Position numbers and translations under genes: made by a program
NCBI GenBank assembly: GCA_039028235.1
Contig: JBCCIN010000225.1
Span: forward strand, 1-8,571
Direction of reading: 5' to 3'
DNA: 8,571 nt
From: JANQPX01 sp039028235
GTDB lineage: Bacteria; Pseudomonadota; Alphaproteobacteria; Geminicoccales; Geminicoccaceae
The notes under the pieces: model-generated
What the model saw: only the letters and a program-made list of their open reading frames with translations
What the model was told of the DNA's origin: nothing
Database searches by the model: none
In this document: piece by piece, positions 5,924-8,571 of the stretch
Position numbering within the stretch: the stretch's first letter is position 1
Layout: every line of letters begins with the position of its first letter

Positions 5924-7295
5924 CCGGCGGCAGGCCGCCCGGGGGCATGCCGCCGCCCATGCCCGGCATGTTGGCCATCAGTTTCTTCATACCGCCAGCC
6001 TTCTTCATGCGCTTCATCATGGTCTGCATCTGCTGATATTGCTTCAGCAGCTTGTTGACCTCCTGCACCTGGGTGCCCGAACCGGCGGCGATTCGCTTTT
6101 TGCGCGATGCGTGCAGGATCTGGGGATTCTTCCGCTCCCTGGCGGTCATCGAGGACAAGATGGCAAGCTGGCGGCCGATCATCTTGTCGTCGATCTTGGC
6201 TTCGGCCATCTGCTTTTGGATCTTGCCGATGCCGGGCAGCATACCGAGGATCGAGCCCATACCACCCATCTTGGTCATTTGCCTTAGCTGGGTCGCGAGG
6301 TCGTCGAGATCGAACTTGCCCTTTTGCATGCGCGCAGCAAGCGCTTCGGCTTCGTCCTTGTCGACGGTCTCGGCGACTTTTTCGACCAGCGAGACGACAT
6401 CGCCCATGCCGAGAATGCGACTTGCCACCCGCTCGGGGTGAAAGGGTTCGAGCTCATCGATTTTTTCGCCCATGCCGACCAGCTTGATCGGCTGTCCCGT
6501 GACCGCGCGCATCGAGAGGGCGGCACCGCCACGCGCATCGCCATCCATTCTCGTCAGGACGATGCCCGAGATCCCGATCCGATCATGAAACGACTTCGCG
6601 AGATGGACGGCGTCCTGGCCGGTCAGGCTGTCGGCGACCAGAAGGGTCTCGTGCGGACGGACTTTGTCACGTACCGATTCGAGCTCGACCATGAGCTGGT
6701 CATCGACATGAAGGCGGCCCGCCGTATCGAGGATGACGACGTCGATACCTTCCTTCTCAGCCGTCTCCTTGGCGCGCACGGCGATGTCGACCGGCTGCTG
6801 GCCAAGCACGATCGGCAGGCCGTCGACACCGGTCTGATCGGCAAGCACCTGGAGCTGCTGCTGGGCTGCAGGGCGCTGCACGTCGAGGGACGCAAGCAGC
6901 ACCTTCTTCCGCTCCTTAGTCTTCAGCCGATGGGCGATCTTAGCGGAAGTCGTGGTCTTGCCCGAGCCCTGCAGACCGACCATCAGGAGGACTTGGGGAG
7001 GGGAGCCGGCCAAGTTCAGCTCGGCAGCCTCACCCCCGAGAAGCTCGACCAGGCTGTCATTGACGATCTTGACCACCATCTGGCCGGGCGTGATCGACTT
7101 CAGCACCTCCTGGCCGACCGCCTTTTCTTTGACGCCCGATATGAAGTCCTTGACCACCGGCAGCGCGACATCGGCTTCGAGCAGGGCGACGCGGATGTCG
7201 CGCATCGCCTCCTCGACGTCGTTTTCCGAGAGCGAGCCGCGGCGTTTCAGCTTTTCAAAGACATTGCCGAGGCGGTTGGAGAGATTGTCGAACAT
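5907..7295 (-). CDS. ffh: Signal recognition particle protein Ffh (SRP54 GTPase)
   Basis: GTPase that binds signal sequences of nascent membrane proteins with 4.5S/SRP RNA and delivers ribosomes to FtsY at the membrane. It has 462 residues, about the usual length. The N domain (1-90) opens MFDNLSNRLGNVFEKLKRRG. The G domain has P-loop GLQGSGKTT 107-115, DVQRPAA 138-144 (usually DVYRPAA), DTAGR 190-194, ADSLTGQDAV 221-230 and TRMDG 248-252 (often TKMDG). The methionine-rich M domain (about 305-462) contains the RNA-binding stretch RKKRIAAGSGTQVQEVNKLL and a Met/Gly/Pro-rich tail ending PPGMLGR. ATG 7295 is the family start; the ribosome binding site is weak (GGA, 8 nt upstream). A strong promoter lies upstream. 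In many alphaproteobacteria rpsP-rimM-trmD follow ffh; here the hydrolase-OsmC gene does. Expected to be essential. Confidence 0.98.
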   Translation of the reverse strand: MFDNLSNRLGNVFEKLKRRGSLSENDVEEAMRDIRVALLEADVALPVVKDFISGVKEKAVGQEVLKSITPGQMVVKIVNDSLVELLGGEAAELNLAGSPPQVLLMVGLQGSGKTTTSAKIAHRLKTKERKKVLLASLDVQRPAAQQQLQVLADQTGVDGLPIVLGQQPVDIAVRAKETAEKEGIDVVILDTAGRLHVDDQLMVELESVRDKVRPHETLLVADSLTGQDAVHLAKSFHDRIGISGIVLTRMDGDARGGAALSMRAVTGQPIKLVGMGEKIDELEPFHPERVASRILGMGDVVSLVEKVAETVDKDEAEALAARMQKGKFDLDDLATQLRQMTKMGGMGSILGMLPGIGKIQKQMAEAKIDDKMIGRQLAILSSMTARERKNPQILHASRKKRIAAGSGTQVQEVNKLLKQYQQMQTMMKRMKKAGGMKKLMANMPGMGGGMPPGGLPPGMLGR

Positions 7296-7333
7296 CGGGT
7301 CGATCCGGGATTTGCTGCAAGCGGAAACGGCTG

Positions 7334-7347
7334 GTCCTGGTCAGGAC
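7334..7347. repeat. Palindrome at the predicted ffh transcription start
   Basis: GTCCTG (7334-7339) and CAGGAC (7342-7347) are perfect 6-bp arms around GT. The palindrome touches the ffh -10 box (7346-7351) and covers the predicted start point near 7339. It could be an operator, or a small hairpin at the 5' end of the ffh mRNA. Confidence 0.45.
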
Positions 7348-7375
7348 ATAGGAAGCCATACACCATTGCGTCAAG
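7346..7375 (-). promoter_or_regulatory. ffh promoter (housekeeping sigma factor)
   Basis: On the minus strand CTTGACG (7369-7375), a spacer of exactly 17 bp, then CTATGT (7346-7351). This is a near-perfect match to the alphaproteobacterial consensus CTTGAC-N17-CTATAT. Transcription should start near 7339, giving an ffh leader of about 44 nt. It is the best promoter in the window and fits the high, constitutive need for SRP. Confidence 0.75.
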
Positions 7376-7415
7376 AAAAGCACCGCGACAGCGTCGGGCG
7401 GGACCACCTTCGGCC

Positions 7416-7444
7416 TTGTAGATGGGGGAGGAATCGCCTTTATT
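7416..7444 (+). promoter_or_regulatory. Possible dapF promoter
   Basis: TTGTAG (7416-7421, preceded by C), a 17-bp spacer, then TTTATT (7439-7444). Matches to the consensus are moderate. The predicted start point is about 7451-7453, only 2-4 nt before the dapF ATG at 7455, so the transcript would be nearly leaderless. This agrees with the lack of a ribosome binding site directly before that ATG. Confidence 0.4.
7424..7432 (+). promoter_or_regulatory. Shine-Dalgarno-like block upstream of dapF
   Basis: GGGGGAGGA looks like a strong ribosome binding site but ends 22 nt before ATG 7455, which is too far. It is about 11 nt before an in-frame TTG at 7443, which would add four residues (M-C-G-V) to DapF. 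It bears on the start choice and conflicts with the leaderless reading. Confidence 0.35.
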
Positions 7445-7454
7445 GTGCGGCGTT

Positions 7455-8303
7455 ATGAGCGAGCTCGCCTTTCATAAGATGCACGGCCTTGGCAACGATT
7501 TCGTGATCGTCGATCAGCGGAGCGGGAAGCTGTCGCTTTCCACGGAGCAGATCCGGCAGATCGGCGACCGGAGGCGGGGTGTCGGCTTCGATCAGCTGCT
7601 GCTCCTGGAGCCGTCGCAGCAGGCCGAGGTGTTGATGCGCGTCTACAACCCCGATGGCTCGGAATCCGGGGCCTGCGGCAATGGCACGCGCTGCGTTGCC
7701 CGGCTCCTGATGGACGAGCGGGGTGGCAGCCGGATCACCATCGAGACGCGGGCGGGCGTGCTTGCAGTCGCGGCCGGCCTTCGGGGCTACGAAGTGAACA
7801 TGGGAAGACCGGGGCTCGGCTGGGACGAGATCCCGCTCTCAAGCCCCGCGGACACGCTCTATCTGGACATCGAGGCCGGCCCGCTTTCCCGTCCGACGGC
7901 GGTGAACATGGGCAACCCACATGCGGTCTTTTTCGTCGATGATGCGGAAGCGGTGGATCTGGAAGCGCTCGGTCCCGGGCTCGAGCATCACCCGTTGTTT
8001 CCGGAGCGCGCCAATGTCGGTGTCGCCCAGGTGATCGACCGTGAGACGATCCGCCTTCGCGTGTTCGAACGGGGTGCTGGCATCACCAGCGCCTGCGGCA
8101 GCGGTGCGTGCGCGGCGGTCGTCGCCGCCATCCGGCGCGATCTGTGCGCGCAGACAGCGTCCGTCCGTCTTGACGGCGGGCGATTGCACATCACTTGGGG
8201 GGAGGATGGCCGGGTCAGCATGACCGGGCCGGCGACCTATAGTTTCCAGGGCGAGTTTGCACCGGATATGCTGGCGCCCCCCGATATGAAGGCCATCGCG
8301 TGA
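7455..8303 (+). CDS. dapF: Diaminopimelate epimerase
   Basis: Cofactor-independent epimerase converting LL- to meso-2,6-diaminopimelate, the last step before lysine and the source of the peptidoglycan cross-linking residue. With ATG 7455 it has 282 residues, normal for the family. Motifs: KMHGLGNDF 8-16, NPDGSESGACGNGTRC 65-80 with catalytic Cys74, NMGNPHAVFF 151-160, and ERGAGITSACGSGACA 205-220 with catalytic Cys214. GIT replaces the GET of enterobacterial enzymes, a variant I expect in alphaproteobacteria. The open frame continues upstream to an ATG at 7422, but MGEESPLLCGV is not family-like and MSELAFHKMHGLGNDF is the usual beginning; TTG 7443 is the other candidate. The last codons overlap mtaB (GTGA), implying translational coupling. 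The gene is divergent from ffh. Confidence 0.97.
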   Translation: MSELAFHKMHGLGNDFVIVDQRSGKLSLSTEQIRQIGDRRRGVGFDQLLLLEPSQQAEVLMRVYNPDGSESGACGNGTRCVARLLMDERGGSRITIETRAGVLAVAAGLRGYEVNMGRPGLGWDEIPLSSPADTLYLDIEAGPLSRPTAVNMGNPHAVFFVDDAEAVDLEALGPGLEHHPLFPERANVGVAQVIDRETIRLRVFERGAGITSACGSGACAAVVAAIRRDLCAQTASVRLDGGRLHITWGEDGRVSMTGPATYSFQGEFAPDMLAPPDMKAIA

Positions 8304-8571
8304 GCAAGCCCGAGATCATCACCTTCGGCTGCCGTCTGAACAGCTTCGAATCCGAGATCATACGGGGTCAGGCGACCCAGGCCGGACTCGACGACGTCGT
8401 GGTCGTACACACCTGCGCGGTCACCGCCGAGGCCGAGCGCCAGGCGCGCCAGGCGATCCGGCGAGCACGGCGCGAGCGGCCCGACGCCAGGATCGTCGTC
8501 ACCGGCTGCAGTGCCCAGATTTCGCCTGATGTCTATGCCGGCATGGACGAGGTCGATCAGGTGATCGGCAA
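8300..8571 (+). CDS. mtaB: tRNA t6A37 methylthiotransferase MtaB (3' end missing)
   Basis: Radical-SAM enzyme that adds a methylthio group to t6A at position 37 of ANN-decoding tRNAs (ms2t6A). Only the first 90 codons are in the window, covering most of the N-terminal UPF0004/MTTase domain. The three cysteines that bind the auxiliary [4Fe-4S] cluster are present: Cys11 in TFGCRLNSFESEI, Cys39 in HTCAVT and Cys70 in VVTGCSAQ. The FGCRLNSFES form and HTCAVTAEAERQARQ point to MtaB rather than MiaB or RimO (established family knowledge). The start is GTG 8300, inside the dapF stop (GTGA). The radical-SAM CxxxCxxC motif and TRAM domain should lie beyond the window. In many alphaproteobacteria ftsY, the SRP receptor gene, follows, which would bring the receptor close to ffh. 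Confidence 0.93.
   Translation, partial: MSKPEIITFGCRLNSFESEIIRGQATQAGLDDVVVVHTCAVTAEAERQARQAIRRARRERPDARIVVTGCSAQISPDVYAGMDEVDQVIG

Noticed and set aside
6324..7421. 365-codon open frame on the + strand opposite ffh
   Set aside because: It lies wholly antisense to an unmistakable Ffh gene and runs through the ffh promoter; it has no family-like sequence and is a codon-bias shadow.

Overview
The window looks like ordinary chromosomal DNA from an alphaproteobacterium, probably from the Rhizobiales/Rhodospirillales side of the class. The evidence is high GC content, third-position G/C codon bias, frequent GTG and TTG starts with 4-nt stop/start overlaps, a promoter of the CTTGAC-N17-CTATnT type, and a dapF-mtaB pair divergent from ffh. 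I assign the group from general knowledge of this gene order, not from a database search.

Left block (1-2266, + strand): the end of a peptide/nickel-type ABC importer operon. It holds a DppC-type permease cut by the window edge, then two ABC ATPases of the OppD/DppD and OppF/DppF types. The three genes are joined by a GTGA and a TTGA overlap. The binding protein and the first permease should lie to the left of the window. A run of seven G sits exactly at the permease/ATPase junction. Next comes a small VOC (glyoxalase-fold) protein at 2355-2762 with its own strong ribosome binding site.

Middle block (2766-5807): a class C beta-lactamase-like serine hydrolase (- strand) ends 3 bp from the VOC gene. 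After a 283-bp divergent intergenic region comes a small YunG-family protein (+ strand) with a conserved Cys/His/Asp set. Converging on it is a two-domain alpha/beta hydrolase-OsmC fusion (- strand), probably a thiol-based peroxide or detoxification enzyme.

Right block (5907-8571): ffh, the signal recognition particle GTPase (- strand), is divergent from dapF (diaminopimelate epimerase), which overlaps mtaB (tRNA ms2t6A methylthiotransferase, cut by the window end). The ffh/dapF spacer carries a very good ffh promoter with a palindrome over the predicted transcription start, and a weaker dapF promoter that would give an almost leaderless mRNA. A long stem-loop is built over the ffh stop codon.

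I found no tRNA, rRNA, CRISPR array, insertion sequence or phage gene, and no convincing new multi-gene system. The points most worth a second look are the G7 run between permease and ATPase, the hairpin-rich end of ffh, the dapF start, the YunG-like putative thiol enzyme, and the hydrolase-OsmC fusion.
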